Shown piece by piece: positions 9,978 through 20,245 of a stretch of 64,000 nt of DNA. The number at the start of each line of letters is the position of its first letter. The stretch's first letter is position 1. The position numbers and the translations under genes were made by a program. The notes beneath the pieces are model-generated. The model saw only the letters and a list, made by a program, of their open reading frames with translations, was not told the origin of the DNA and made no database searches. The stretch is taken from positions 1 to 64,000 of the forward strand of contig NZ_JAMQGM010000046.1 in assembly GCF_023703325.1 (NCBI RefSeq), given 5' to 3'. The stretch is from Streptomyces meridianus (GTDB lineage Bacteria; Actinomycetota; Actinomycetes; Streptomycetales; Streptomycetaceae).

Positions 9978-9981
<4 letters not shown>
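9451..9981 (-). CDS. atpE: V/A-type ATP synthase subunit E (peripheral stalk)
   Basis: A 176-residue protein whose first 110 residues form an alanine-, arginine- and glutamate-rich helix (repeated RADAEAAL, READDLLRRGDEEAE), followed by a compact C-terminal domain. This is the layout of subunit E, which pairs with the G/H coiled coil to make the peripheral stalks. It overlaps subunit F upstream (ATGA) and subunit A downstream (GTGA). Similarity is weaker than for A and B, as is normal for stalk subunits; operon position is the main support. Confidence 0.75.
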
Positions 9982-12028
<2,047 letters not shown>

Positions 12029-12042
<14 letters not shown>

Positions 12043-12961
12043 CGGACCACTCCGTCGAACCGCCGCCCCGCGCCGCTTCCTCCAGGGCTCCCCGCATACG
12101 CCAGGCGTCCGCGGAGAGCACGGCGACGGCGCCCACAACGGGGGCGGAGGTCACACCCGGCCCCCGCAGCAGGGCGCTGCCGTCTGCTTCGATCCGCTCC
12201 CACCACCGGCCCTCCGCCTGCCACAGCTGGGCCGGTTCCACGATCCCGGCCACGACCCAGTGCGCGGTGGCCGGCAGCCGGTCCCGGAAGTCCGCGAAGG
12301 TGTCTGCTGCGGTCGCACCTGCCCCGAGCAGGTCTGCCGCGCGTCCGGCCACCGGCTGGGACGGCCGACGGCCGACGACGAACATCTCGCGTGCGGCGAT
12401 CAGGGCGGCGCGGCCCGCCGCCCAGCGCAGGGCTTCGGGAACGACGGCTGCGAGCCGCGCGGCGGCGCTGATCCGCATCCCGACCGCCACGGCCGCGGGC
12501 GACGAGCCCCCCGGGTCGCCCCATGCGGAAGCCGTGAGCGCCGCTCTGAGTTGGGACGGTGAGGCCGTCTGCGACAGACGACGCCAGGCGGTGGCCAGTG
12601 AGCCGAGCCGGTAGGGCGGACGGAGGTGCTCCGGTCTGCTGCCCGACAGTGCGCGCAGGTGCTCCTCGGTGTTGGCGATCTCGAAACCCGCGGCGAACAG
12701 GCGCAGTGCCTCCGCGCCCCTGTGCGGCTGCCAGCCGGCGAGCACCCGCAGGTGCCACAGCAACGTCGCGGCGACCGCCCTCTGAGCCCCGGCCAGGGAT
12801 GCGGCGGGGTCGAGGTCACGTCGGTAGGCGGTGCGGCGCAGACGACGCAGGGCCTCCTCCAGCGAGATCGAGGACGCGACCTCGCGGAGTTCCTCGGCTC
12901 CCGCGCACCGGGTCACGACGGCCCGGGCCCGTGTGGCACCGGCGACCCACCGAGCGCTCAT
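12029..12961 (-). CDS. atpC: Probable V/A-type ATP synthase subunit C
   Basis: A 310-residue, all-helical, alanine-rich soluble protein. Length and place in the operon fit subunit C (the funnel-shaped AC39/d-type protein that joins the D-F shaft to the proteolipid ring, about 320 residues). The stretch FAAGFEIANTEEHLRALSG resembles the helix of the family that contains the 'FEI.N....LR' pattern. No catalytic motif is expected. ATG at 12959-12961 overlaps the stop of the upstream coiled-coil gene. Similarity alone would be modest; assignment leans on context. Confidence 0.7.
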
Positions 12962-13473
12962 GGTGTGCTCCCCTCACCGGTCCCGACGCGCGTTGCGCCC
13001 TCCGTTCCGCCACGGGGTACCGCCGAGTCCGCGGAACCCCCTTCGTCGTGGTCCTCCAAGGCCATTGCCGCGATCCTGTCGACGAGAGCGGGCATTCTGG
13101 TGCTCGCCCGGTGACGAACCGTTGCTGCTTCGTGCCCGGCGGACTCGACGAGCCGCGCCGCTTCGTCCTCGGCCTCGCGGCGCATACGGGCGGCGCTCTC
13201 CTCCCGGAGCACGCCGGCGTGTTCCCGTGCCCGCAGCACCGTCTCCCGGGCCTGCTCCCGGGCCTCCTCGCGCCGGCGTCCCGCCTCGTGTGCCGCACGC
13301 TCGCGGATGTTCCGGGCCTGTTCCTCGGCCCCGGCGAGCAGGGAGAGCGGCTGCTCGAGTTCCGCCGCGAGCTCGGCGGAACGGTCGGGGGGGACGGCGG
13401 GCGGCACGCGGCCAGGAGCACCCGTGCGCCGGAAACGCATCAGGAAGTCCAGCAATCGTGGGAATCGCACCAT
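12958..13473 (-). CDS. V/A-type ATP synthase peripheral stalk subunit G/H-like coiled coil
   Basis: A 171-residue protein dominated by one long charged helix, about residues 45-125, with heptad-like EEQARNIRERAAHEAG and EEAREQARETVLRAREHAG. This is the usual look of the G/H stalk subunit that pairs with E. It is the first gene of the ATPase operon; ATG at 13471-13473 has a strong GAGGGGAG ribosome site. The proline-rich N-terminal 40 residues and acidic tail are unlike typical short G subunits (about 105-120 residues). Operon position is the strongest evidence. Confidence 0.65.
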   Translation of the reverse strand: MVRFPRLLDFLMRFRRTGAPGRVPPAVPPDRSAELAAELEQPLSLLAGAEEQARNIRERAAHEAGRRREEAREQARETVLRAREHAGVLREESAARMRREAEDEAARLVESAGHEAATVRHRASTRMPALVDRIAAMALEDHDEGGSADSAVPRGGTEGATRVGTGEGSTP

Positions 13474-13641
13474 GACGCTCCCCTCATGGTCGGTCTCCGG
13501 TTCAAGTGTCCCCATCCGGCCTGCCCGTGTCGCGTCGGCGCCGCGGAGGGGGCCACCGCGGCCCCGGGCTCCGGCGACACCGATCGAGAATGGGTGCAAA
13601 CTGGCCGAGTAGGGCCCAGTCGTGATTCTCCGGAGAGTGCC
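13474..13641. promoter_or_regulatory. Divergent control region, ATPase operon / CBS-BON gene
   Basis: 168 bp between the first ATPase gene (leftward) and the CBS-BON gene (rightward). It holds a G-rich inverted repeat at 13549-13565 (GGGGCC and GGCCCC arms, 5-base spacer) and AGGGCCCA at 13611-13618, which matches the left half of the boxes seen at 24251 and 25671. No clear -35/-10 pair was recognised. Whether one factor serves both directions is inference. Confidence 0.4.
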
Positions 13642-14496
13642 GTGAGCGACTTCGAACACCACGCCGCCGGTCAGGAGGCCCGTCGTTCCCTGCCGCACCG
13701 CGCCTGGCGCCCCGACGAGGAGCACCGCCAGGAGGCGCTCCAGCGGTATCTGCGCGCGGTCGCCAGCGCGGCCCCGCCCGAGCCTGCGCGGCCGGCGGTA
13801 TCCGTACCGGAGCAGGAAGTCTCGCCGCCGGAGACGGAACACCCCGCCGGGTCCCCGGAGGCGGCGCCCCGGGTGAGGGATGTCATGACGGTGCCGGCCG
13901 TCTCGGTGCCCCGGGACATGGCCTATCTCGACATCGTGCGGACTCTTTCACGGGAGCACCTGAGCGCCGTGCCCGTGGTGGAGGGGGATCAGGTCGTCGG
14001 CGTGGTCTCCGAGTCGGACCTGCTCGCGAAGGCTGCCGTCGAGTCCACCGGGCGCCGCAGCCGTCTCGGGCGGCGCCGGGAACACCGCCTGCAGGAGAAG
14101 AGCCGCGGGGAGACCGCCGCCACCCTGATGACGTCACCGGCGGTCACCGTCCGGCCCGGCATCCCGGTGGCCGAAGCCGCCTGGACAGCGGCCCGCTCGC
14201 GGCTGAAACGGCTACCTGTCACCGACCACCTCGGCCGCCTCGTGGGCGTGGTGAGCCGCCGGGACCTGCTGCGGGCGCTGGTGCGCAATGACGACGACAT
14301 CCGCCAGGACATCGTGTCCCGGATCCTCCGGGAACATTTCCTCCTTCCCGCCGGCTCGGTCGAAGTCGCCGTCACCAACGGCGTGGTCACCCTCCACGGC
14401 AGCGGTCCGGCGCCGGAGGTGGTCCCGGAACTGCTCGATGAGATCCGCAGCATCGACGACGTGGTCGACGTGATCGACAGGACCGTCGGGACCTGA
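13642..14496 (+). CDS. CBS-domain pair with C-terminal BON domain
   Basis: A 284-residue protein: a variable N-terminal 80 residues, two CBS motifs (VRDVMTVPAVSVPRDMAYLD and, after an arginine-rich insert, TLMTSPAVTVRPGIPVAEA, each closed by a VVGVVSESDLL or LVGVVSRRDLL strand-helix), then a BON-like segment with SVEVAVTNGVVTLHGSG. CBS pairs usually bind adenosyl ligands and sense energy charge; BON domains are thought to bind phospholipid or mediate contacts. In actinomycetes such proteins often sit in hypoxia/dormancy gene sets, which fits the neighbours. GTG at 13642 is preceded by GGAGAG at the right distance. Confidence 0.85.
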   Translation: MSDFEHHAAGQEARRSLPHRAWRPDEEHRQEALQRYLRAVASAAPPEPARPAVSVPEQEVSPPETEHPAGSPEAAPRVRDVMTVPAVSVPRDMAYLDIVRTLSREHLSAVPVVEGDQVVGVVSESDLLAKAAVESTGRRSRLGRRREHRLQEKSRGETAATLMTSPAVTVRPGIPVAEAAWTAARSRLKRLPVTDHLGRLVGVVSRRDLLRALVRNDDDIRQDIVSRILREHFLLPAGSVEVAVTNGVVTLHGSGPAPEVVPELLDEIRSIDDVVDVIDRTVGT

Positions 14497-14734
14497 CCGT
14501 GCGCCAGGAAGCAGCGCGCACTGCCCTCGAAGCCGGCGGCGGCCGGTGGTGCACGTCCGGTCCGGGGGTGGGTACACCGGATAACGGCACCGGAACTGGC
14601 CTTGACTCTTGCCGCCGTGCAACCATGGGCGGACGCATGAGGCTTTCCCGGAACCTGCCGGCACCCAGCCGGGCCGGCACCGGGTCATGGGAGCCGTCCA
14701 TGCCCTGCCCGGGCAGACGGTCCCTCCATCGCGG

Positions 14735-14787
14735 ACGGCCCTGGACGGGCCGTATCCGCTCTGGGCTCGCAACCCCTTTAGGGGGGA
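14735..14787 (+). promoter_or_regulatory. 5' leader with hairpin over the ribosome site of the STAS gene
   Basis: A 7-bp hairpin (ACGGCCC at 14735-14741, GGGCCGT at 14747-14753) is followed by CCCC-TTTA-GGGG at 14773-14784, a small hairpin whose right arm is the G-run ribosome site (14781-14787) of the STAS gene start at 14792. A TTGACT at 14602-14607 could be the -35 of an upstream promoter, implying a leader of about 160 bases. Structure is seen; a regulatory effect is inferred. Confidence 0.35.
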
Positions 14788-14791
14788 CACG

Positions 14792-15121
14792 ATGAGTACC
14801 TGTATCACCGAAGTACGCGGAAACGCCGCCTTTCTCAGCGTCCACGAGGACATCGACCTGATCACCCGCCCCCGGATCGAGGCAGCCGTAGGGGCACTCC
14901 CGGGGTCCGTGACCGAGGTGACGCTCTCCCTGGCCGGCGCCTCGTTCATGGACGTCGCCGGCCTGCGCCTGCTGCACGGACTGCGCGACCGGGCCGCCGG
15001 CGGTGACTGCGGCTTCGCCGTCACGGGCCTCGGTTTGCAGCCGACACGCCTGCTGCGGCTGGCGGCGGAGATCGCGCCGGAGGAGCGCTGGGAGGACTTC
15101 CTCCCCGCTCCCCTGGCCTGA
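14792..15121 (+). CDS. STAS-domain anti-sigma factor antagonist
   Basis: A 109-residue single STAS domain. The central segment LSLAGASFMDVAGLRLLHGL matches the phosphorylation loop of SpoIIAA/RsbV-type anti-anti-sigma factors, where a serine or threonine before the DxxG is the kinase target; here the residue order is SFMDVAGL, so Ser is three residues before Asp as in the family. It would bind and neutralise a HATPase anti-sigma factor unless phosphorylated. No partner gene is adjacent; a HATPase protein lies far away at 46266. Start ATG 14792 is chosen for its G-run ribosome site. Confidence 0.82.
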   Translation: MSTCITEVRGNAAFLSVHEDIDLITRPRIEAAVGALPGSVTEVTLSLAGASFMDVAGLRLLHGLRDRAAGGDCGFAVTGLGLQPTRLLRLAAEIAPEERWEDFLPAPLA

Positions 15122-15160
15122 CCCTCCCGGGTCCGGTACGTCCTGCGTGCCGTGCCGCCT

Positions 15161-15193
15161 GCATCCCGGGGACGCCGCCGCCCCGGGGGATGC
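15161..15193. terminator. Bidirectional hairpin between STAS gene and narK
   Basis: GCATCCC (15161-15167) pairs with GGGATGC (15187-15193) and the inner GGGG (15168-15171) with CCCC (15181-15184), with a two-base bulge and a GC-rich loop. It lies between two convergent genes and has no U-tract, as is usual in high-GC actinomycetes. Confidence 0.55.
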
Positions 15194-15218
15194 GCGGTGC
15201 GAGCGCGAGCACCGACTC

Positions 15219-16424
15219 CTATCGGGCCCGCCGACGTACGGCGGTCGCCGTGAACACGGCGGCGCATCCCGCGGTGATCGCGAGCAGGACGAATCCCCAG
15301 GCGAATTCGCCGGTCGCGCTGGAGACGGCGCCCATCACCAGCGGGGGGAAGAACCCGCCCAGCCCTCCGGCCGCGCCCACCACACCGGTGACGGCGCCGA
15401 CCCGTTCGGCCGCCACCAGACGGGCGACCAGTGCGAACACGGCACCGGAGGCAGCCCCGAGCGCCGCGGCCATGCCGAGGAACGCGATCGTCCCGACCGG
15501 CATCAGCGCCGGTTCGGCCGCGGCCAGCAGCGCAAGGCCGGCGACGACGGCGTAGGTGCCCACCAGGACGGGCACGGGATGCACCCGATCGGAAAGCCAT
15601 CCACCTAACGGACGCATCGCCACGGCAAGGACGACGAAGCCGGCGGTGCGGGTCGCCGCATCCGAGCGACCGAGGTCGTCGGCAGACGTCAGATAGGTGG
15701 GCAGGTAGACGCTGAAGGCGACGAACCCGCCGAAGGCCACCGCGTAGAGGAAGGCGAGCTGCCAGGTCGCCGCCGTCCGCAAGGTCCGCCGCGTCCGGGC
15801 CACCAGTCCTTCGGCGGTGACGGCGCGTCCGGGCGGGTCGCGCAGCAGGAGCCCTCCGGTGACCGCGTAGACCGCCAGCACCGCCGCGACGAGGTCGAAG
15901 GGGAAACTCTCACCGACGGCGTCGGCAAGCCTGACCGTGGTGAAGGAGGCGATCGCCGTCCCGCCGGTGCCGATGCCGAAGATCCCGAGGGCCAGTCCGC
16001 GCCGCTCGGGCGGGTACCACGCGTTGACCAGCGGGACACCGATGGCGAACGTGGTTCCGCCCAGCCCCAGGAAGAAGCCGCCCACCAGTACCTGCACGAA
16101 CGAGTCGGCCAGGTGCCCGAGGTACAGCACGGGCAGGATGGTCAGCGCACACACCAGCGGGAGCATCCGTCGCGCGCCGAGGCGATCCGTCAGGGCCCCG
16201 GCCGGGATCCGGCCCAGCGATCCCACGACGACCGGCACGGCCACGACGAGCGACTGCTGGAAAGCGGTCAGGTCCAGGTCCTGACGCAGCGTCGGAGCCA
16301 GGGGCGCCAGCAGCGCCCAGGCCCAGAACGCGACGGCGAAGCCGCTCGTCGCCAGGGTGAGCATCAGGCTCCGACGCACGGACGTCGGCGCGTGTTCCGT
16401 CATCGGCACCGGACGGGTCGTCAT
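15219..16424 (-). CDS. narK: Nitrate/nitrite transporter, NarK type
   Basis: A 401-residue major facilitator protein with about 12 membrane helices. It has the NarK/NRT signature glycine-rich helices: GGFFLGLGGTTFAIGVPLVNAW in two pieces at helix 4 and VVGAAGGLGGFFPPLVMG at helix 11, plus the conserved arginine in GRIPAGALTDRLGARR. It should bring nitrate in and/or push nitrite out at the cytoplasmic membrane. It is divergent from narGHJI, which confirms the substrate. ATG at 16424 has an AGGAA ribosome site; upstream in-frame codons are intergenic. Confidence 0.9.
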   Translation of the reverse strand: MTTRPVPMTEHAPTSVRRSLMLTLATSGFAVAFWAWALLAPLAPTLRQDLDLTAFQQSLVVAVPVVVGSLGRIPAGALTDRLGARRMLPLVCALTILPVLYLGHLADSFVQVLVGGFFLGLGGTTFAIGVPLVNAWYPPERRGLALGIFGIGTGGTAIASFTTVRLADAVGESFPFDLVAAVLAVYAVTGGLLLRDPPGRAVTAEGLVARTRRTLRTAATWQLAFLYAVAFGGFVAFSVYLPTYLTSADDLGRSDAATRTAGFVVLAVAMRPLGGWLSDRVHPVPVLVGTYAVVAGLALLAAAEPALMPVGTIAFLGMAAALGAASGAVFALVARLVAAERVGAVTGVVGAAGGLGGFFPPLVMGAVSSATGEFAWGFVLLAITAGCAAVFTATAVRRRAR

Positions 16425-16558
16425 TTCCTGCCCCGCGAGGCGGGCGGAACGACGATCCCGACAAAGCACGCCGAAGAGACGGAACATGAAATACGCGACA
16501 TAACGGTAGTTTGGCACGCGGGGTGGCCGGTCAATCCGCACAGATGAGGTGACGGCAG
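16425..16558. promoter_or_regulatory. narK-narG divergent intergenic region
   Basis: 134 bp hold the promoters of narK and narGHJI. The stretch 16485-16516 is AT-richer than its surroundings. On the minus strand TTGACC (complement of 16529-16534) could be a narK -35, but its -10 is weak. The narG GTG at 16559 has GAGGTGA at 16545-16551. No convincing regulator box was recognised. Confidence 0.4.
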
Positions 16559-19500
16559 GTGGGATCCGTCCGGAAGAAGAACGACGGCCGTGCAACGGAG
16601 GCGCTCCTGCGCGCGGGCCGGTTCCTCACCCGCTCCGAGGTCTCGCCCGACCTGCGGGCCGTCTTCCGGGAGGGAGGCCGCGAGGGTGACACGTTCTACC
16701 GTGACCGATGGAGTCACGACAAGGTCGTGCGTTCCACACACGGAGTCAACTGCACGGGTTCCTGCTCCTGGAAGGTCTACGTCAAGGACGGCATCATCAC
16801 CTGGGAGAGCCAGGAGACCGACTACCCGTCGGTCGGGCCGGACTCCCCGGAGTACGAGCCCCGGGGCTGTCCACGGGGCGCGGCGTTCTCCTGGTACACC
16901 TACTCCCCGACGCGGGTGCGGTTCCCCTATGCGCGTGGCGTCCTCGTGGAGATGTTCCGTGAGGCGAGGGCCCGCCTGGGCGATCCGGTGGTGGCCTGGG
17001 CCGACATCGTCAACGATCCCGGACGCCGGCGGCGCTACCAGCAGGCCCGGGGCAAGGGCGGCCACGTCCGGGTGAGCTGGGACGAGGCCGTGGAGATCGT
17101 GGCCGCGGCACACGTCCACACCATCCGGCGATGGGGTCCTGACCGGATCGCCGGCTTCTCCCCCATCCCCGCCATGTCGATGGTGTCGCACGCGATCGGC
17201 TCGCGCTTCATCCAGCTGCTCGGCGGCTGCATGACGTCCTTCTACGACTGGTACGCCGACCTGCCGGTGGCCTCCCCCCAGGTGTTCGGCGACCAGACGG
17301 ACGTACCGGAGTCCGGCGACTGGTGGAACGCCGCCTATCTGGTCATGTGGGGATCCAACGTCTCCGTCACCCGAACCCCGGACGCCCACTGGATGGCCGA
17401 GGCACGCTACCGGGGCCAGAAAGTGGTCGTGGTCTCACCGGACTACGCCGACAACACCAAGTTCGCCGATCAGTGGCTGCCCGCACAGCCCGGCACCGAC
17501 GGGGCTCTCGCACTCGCCATGGGCCACGTCATCCTCAAGGAGTGCTTCGTCGACCGGCGGGTGCCGTTCTTCGTCGACTTCGTCGCGCAGTTCACCGACC
17601 TGCCCTTCCTCGTCACCCTGGAACCGCACGACGGATCACTCGTGCCGGGAAAGTTCCTGCGCGCCTCCGATCTGGGGGACGACTCCGAGGAGGCCCTGTG
17701 GAAGACGGTCCTGGTCGACGGCCGTACCGGCCGGCCGGTGGTGCCCGGTGGCACGCTCGGGGACCGGTGGACCCCCTCGGGCGAGGGCCGCTGGAATCTG
17801 GACCTCGGTGACGTCGCGCCCCGGCTGACGCTGCTGCGCGACAAGGAGGCGGAGCACGCGGAGGTGCTGCTGCCGCGCTTCGACACCGCCGGCTCGTCCG
17901 GTGCCGTGCTGCGCCGGGGCGTACCCGTACGGCGGATCGCGGGCCGGACGGTGACAACCGTCTTCGATCTGATGCTCGCTCAGTACGGCGTGCACCGGGA
18001 GGGGCTCCCCGGCAACTGGCCGGCCGGATACGACGACCCCGCCGAGCCGTGCACCCCCGCCTGGCAGGAGCAGCTGACCTCGGTGCCCGCCGCCGCCGCG
18101 GTGCGGGTGGCCCGTGAGATGGCCGACAACTCGGAACGGTCCGGGGGCCGCACGATGATCATCATGGGGGGCGGCATCTGCCAGTGGTTCCACGGCGACA
18201 CCACCTACCGCGCGATTCTCGCGCTCCTCATGCTCACGGGCTCGATGGGCCGCAACGGCGGAGGATGGGCCCACTACGTCGGCCAGGAGAAGTGCCGCCC
18301 GGTCACCGGCTGGGCCGCCCTCGCCTCCGCCACCGACTGGCAGCGTCCACCGCGGCAGATGACGGGGACCTCGTACTGGTACACCCACACCGACCAATGG
18401 CGCTACGACGGCTACCGGGCCGACGCGCTCGCCTCGCCCCTGGCCCGCGGCGACCTCGCCGGCCTGCACACCGCCGACACCCTCGCCCTCTCCGCCCGGC
18501 TGGGCTGGATGCCCTCGTATCCCCAGTTCGACCGCAACCCGCTGGACCTCGCGGACGCAGCCGCGCAGCACGGCGAGGAACCCGAAACCCACGTCGCCCG
18601 GCTGCTGGCCGCGGGCGAACTCGGCTGGGCGTGCGAGGACCCGGACGCCCCGGAGAACTGGCCGCGCTGCCTGACCCTGTGGCGGTCGAATCTGCTGGGC
18701 TCCTCGGGCAAGGGCGCGGAGTACTTCCAGCGTCACCTTCTCGGCACCCACTCCGGCCTGCGCGCCGGGCAGGCGCCGCCGGAGAACCGTCCCCGCGACG
18801 TGCGATGGCGCGACGAGGCCCCGGAGGGAAAACTCGACCTCCTGCTGGCTCTCGACTTCCGGATGACCAGCTCAACCCTGCTCGCCGACATCGTGCTCCC
18901 CGCCGCCACCTGGTACGAGAAGTACGACCTCTCCTCGACGGACATGCACCCGTACGTGCACGCGTTCACCCCGGCCATCGACCCGCCGTGGCAGACCCGC
19001 ACCGACTTCGCCGCCTTCACCGCGATCGCCCGCCGGTTCAGCGAACTGGCCCGTGTGCACCTCGGGGTACGCCGCGACGTGGTGGCCACGCCGCTCCAGC
19101 ACGACACGCCCGGTGAGACCGCCCAGCCGCTGGGCACGGTGCGGGACTGGCGCACGGGGCAGACCGCTCCCGTGCCGGGGCGGACCATGCCCGCGTTCAC
19201 CGCCGTCGAACGCGACTACACCGCCGTCGCCGACAAGCTGCTCGCCCTCGGGCCACTCGTCGAGGAACTCGGGCTGACCACGAAGGGCGTCACCTTCCAC
19301 CCCGAGGAGGAGGTCCGCGAACTGGCCCGCGTCAACGGAGTGATGCTCGGCGGAGCCTGCGACGGCCGCCCCGCCCTGGACACCGACGCCAAGATGGCCG
19401 AGGCCGTCCTCGCCCTCTCCGGCGCCACCAACGGCCGGCTGGCCGCTCAGGGCTTCCGCACCGCCGAACGCCGTGTCGGCCGGCGGCTCTCCCACCTCGT

Positions 19501-20245
19501 GGAAGGCAGCGAGGAACGCCGGATCACCTTCGCCGACACCCGGGCCCGTCCGGTTCCGGTGATCACCAGCCCCGAGTGGTCCGGCAGCGAGACCGGCGGC
19601 CGCCGATACGCGGCGTTCACCACCAACGTCGAGGAGCTCAAGCCCTGGCACACCCTCACCGGGCGCATGCACTTCCTCCTCGATCACGACTGGATGCGCG
19701 AGTTCGGCGAGACCCTGCCCGTCTACCGGCCGCCGTTGGACATGCAACACCTCTTCGGCGAACCCGCCTTCGGACCCGACGGCGCCCGGCAGGTCACCGT
19801 GCGGTATCTGACCCCGCACTCCAAGTGGTCCATCCACTCGGAGTACCAGGACAACCTGCTCATGCTGTCCCTCTCACGTGGCGGTCCCACGGTGTGGATC
19901 AGTCCGGCGGACGCCGAGGCCATCGGGGCGGGGGACAACGACTGGGTCGAGGCGGTGAACCGCAACGGGGTGGTGGCGCTCCGCGCGATCGTCTCGCACC
20001 GCATGCCGACCGGAACGGTGTACGTCCACCACGCACAGGAGCGCGTCGTCAACGTGCCCGTGACAGAGGCCACCGGACGGCGCGGCGGCATCCACAACTC
20101 CCTGACCCGCGTCCTCGTCAAGCCGACGCACCTCATCGGCGGCTACGCCCAACTCTCCTTCGGTTTCAACTACCTCGGGCCCACCGGCAACCAGCGCGAC
20201 GAGGTCACGGTCATCCGCCGCCGCTCCCAGAAGGTGACGTACTGA
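16559..20245 (+). CDS. narG: Respiratory nitrate reductase alpha subunit
   Basis: A 1228-residue molybdenum bis-PGD catalytic subunit of membrane-bound nitrate reductase. HGVNCTGSC near residue 61 provides the His/Cys ligands of the FS0 [4Fe-4S] cluster, and SFYDWYADLP near residue 227 contains the Asp that ligates Mo. DQTDVPESGDWWN follows as in the family. Length matches NarG. It reduces nitrate to nitrite on the cytoplasmic side, taking electrons from NarH. GTG at 16559 is chosen on the good ribosome site. Its stop overlaps the narH start (TGATG). Confidence 0.96.
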   Translation: MGSVRKKNDGRATEALLRAGRFLTRSEVSPDLRAVFREGGREGDTFYRDRWSHDKVVRSTHGVNCTGSCSWKVYVKDGIITWESQETDYPSVGPDSPEYEPRGCPRGAAFSWYTYSPTRVRFPYARGVLVEMFREARARLGDPVVAWADIVNDPGRRRRYQQARGKGGHVRVSWDEAVEIVAAAHVHTIRRWGPDRIAGFSPIPAMSMVSHAIGSRFIQLLGGCMTSFYDWYADLPVASPQVFGDQTDVPESGDWWNAAYLVMWGSNVSVTRTPDAHWMAEARYRGQKVVVVSPDYADNTKFADQWLPAQPGTDGALALAMGHVILKECFVDRRVPFFVDFVAQFTDLPFLVTLEPHDGSLVPGKFLRASDLGDDSEEALWKTVLVDGRTGRPVVPGGTLGDRWTPSGEGRWNLDLGDVAPRLTLLRDKEAEHAEVLLPRFDTAGSSGAVLRRGVPVRRIAGRTVTTVFDLMLAQYGVHREGLPGNWPAGYDDPAEPCTPAWQEQLTSVPAAAAVRVAREMADNSERSGGRTMIIMGGGICQWFHGDTTYRAILALLMLTGSMGRNGGGWAHYVGQEKCRPVTGWAALASATDWQRPPRQMTGTSYWYTHTDQWRYDGYRADALASPLARGDLAGLHTADTLALSARLGWMPSYPQFDRNPLDLADAAAQHGEEPETHVARLLAAGELGWACEDPDAPENWPRCLTLWRSNLLGSSGKGAEYFQRHLLGTHSGLRAGQAPPENRPRDVRWRDEAPEGKLDLLLALDFRMTSSTLLADIVLPAATWYEKYDLSSTDMHPYVHAFTPAIDPPWQTRTDFAAFTAIARRFSELARVHLGVRRDVVATPLQHDTPGETAQPLGTVRDWRTGQTAPVPGRTMPAFTAVERDYTAVADKLLALGPLVEELGLTTKGVTFHPEEEVRELARVNGVMLGGACDGRPALDTDAKMAEAVLALSGATNGRLAAQGFRTAERRVGRRLSHLVEGSEERRITFADTRARPVPVITSPEWSGSETGGRRYAAFTTNVEELKPWHTLTGRMHFLLDHDWMREFGETLPVYRPPLDMQHLFGEPAFGPDGARQVTVRYLTPHSKWSIHSEYQDNLLMLSLSRGGPTVWISPADAEAIGAGDNDWVEAVNRNGVVALRAIVSHRMPTGTVYVHHAQERVVNVPVTEATGRRGGIHNSLTRVLVKPTHLIGGYAQLSFGFNYLGPTGNQRDEVTVIRRRSQKVTY

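Noticed and set aside
16441-16470. A copy of the AGGGCC...GGCCCC box in the narK-narG region
   Set aside because: GGGCGGAACGACGATCCC matches only with a three-base insertion; not counted as a site.
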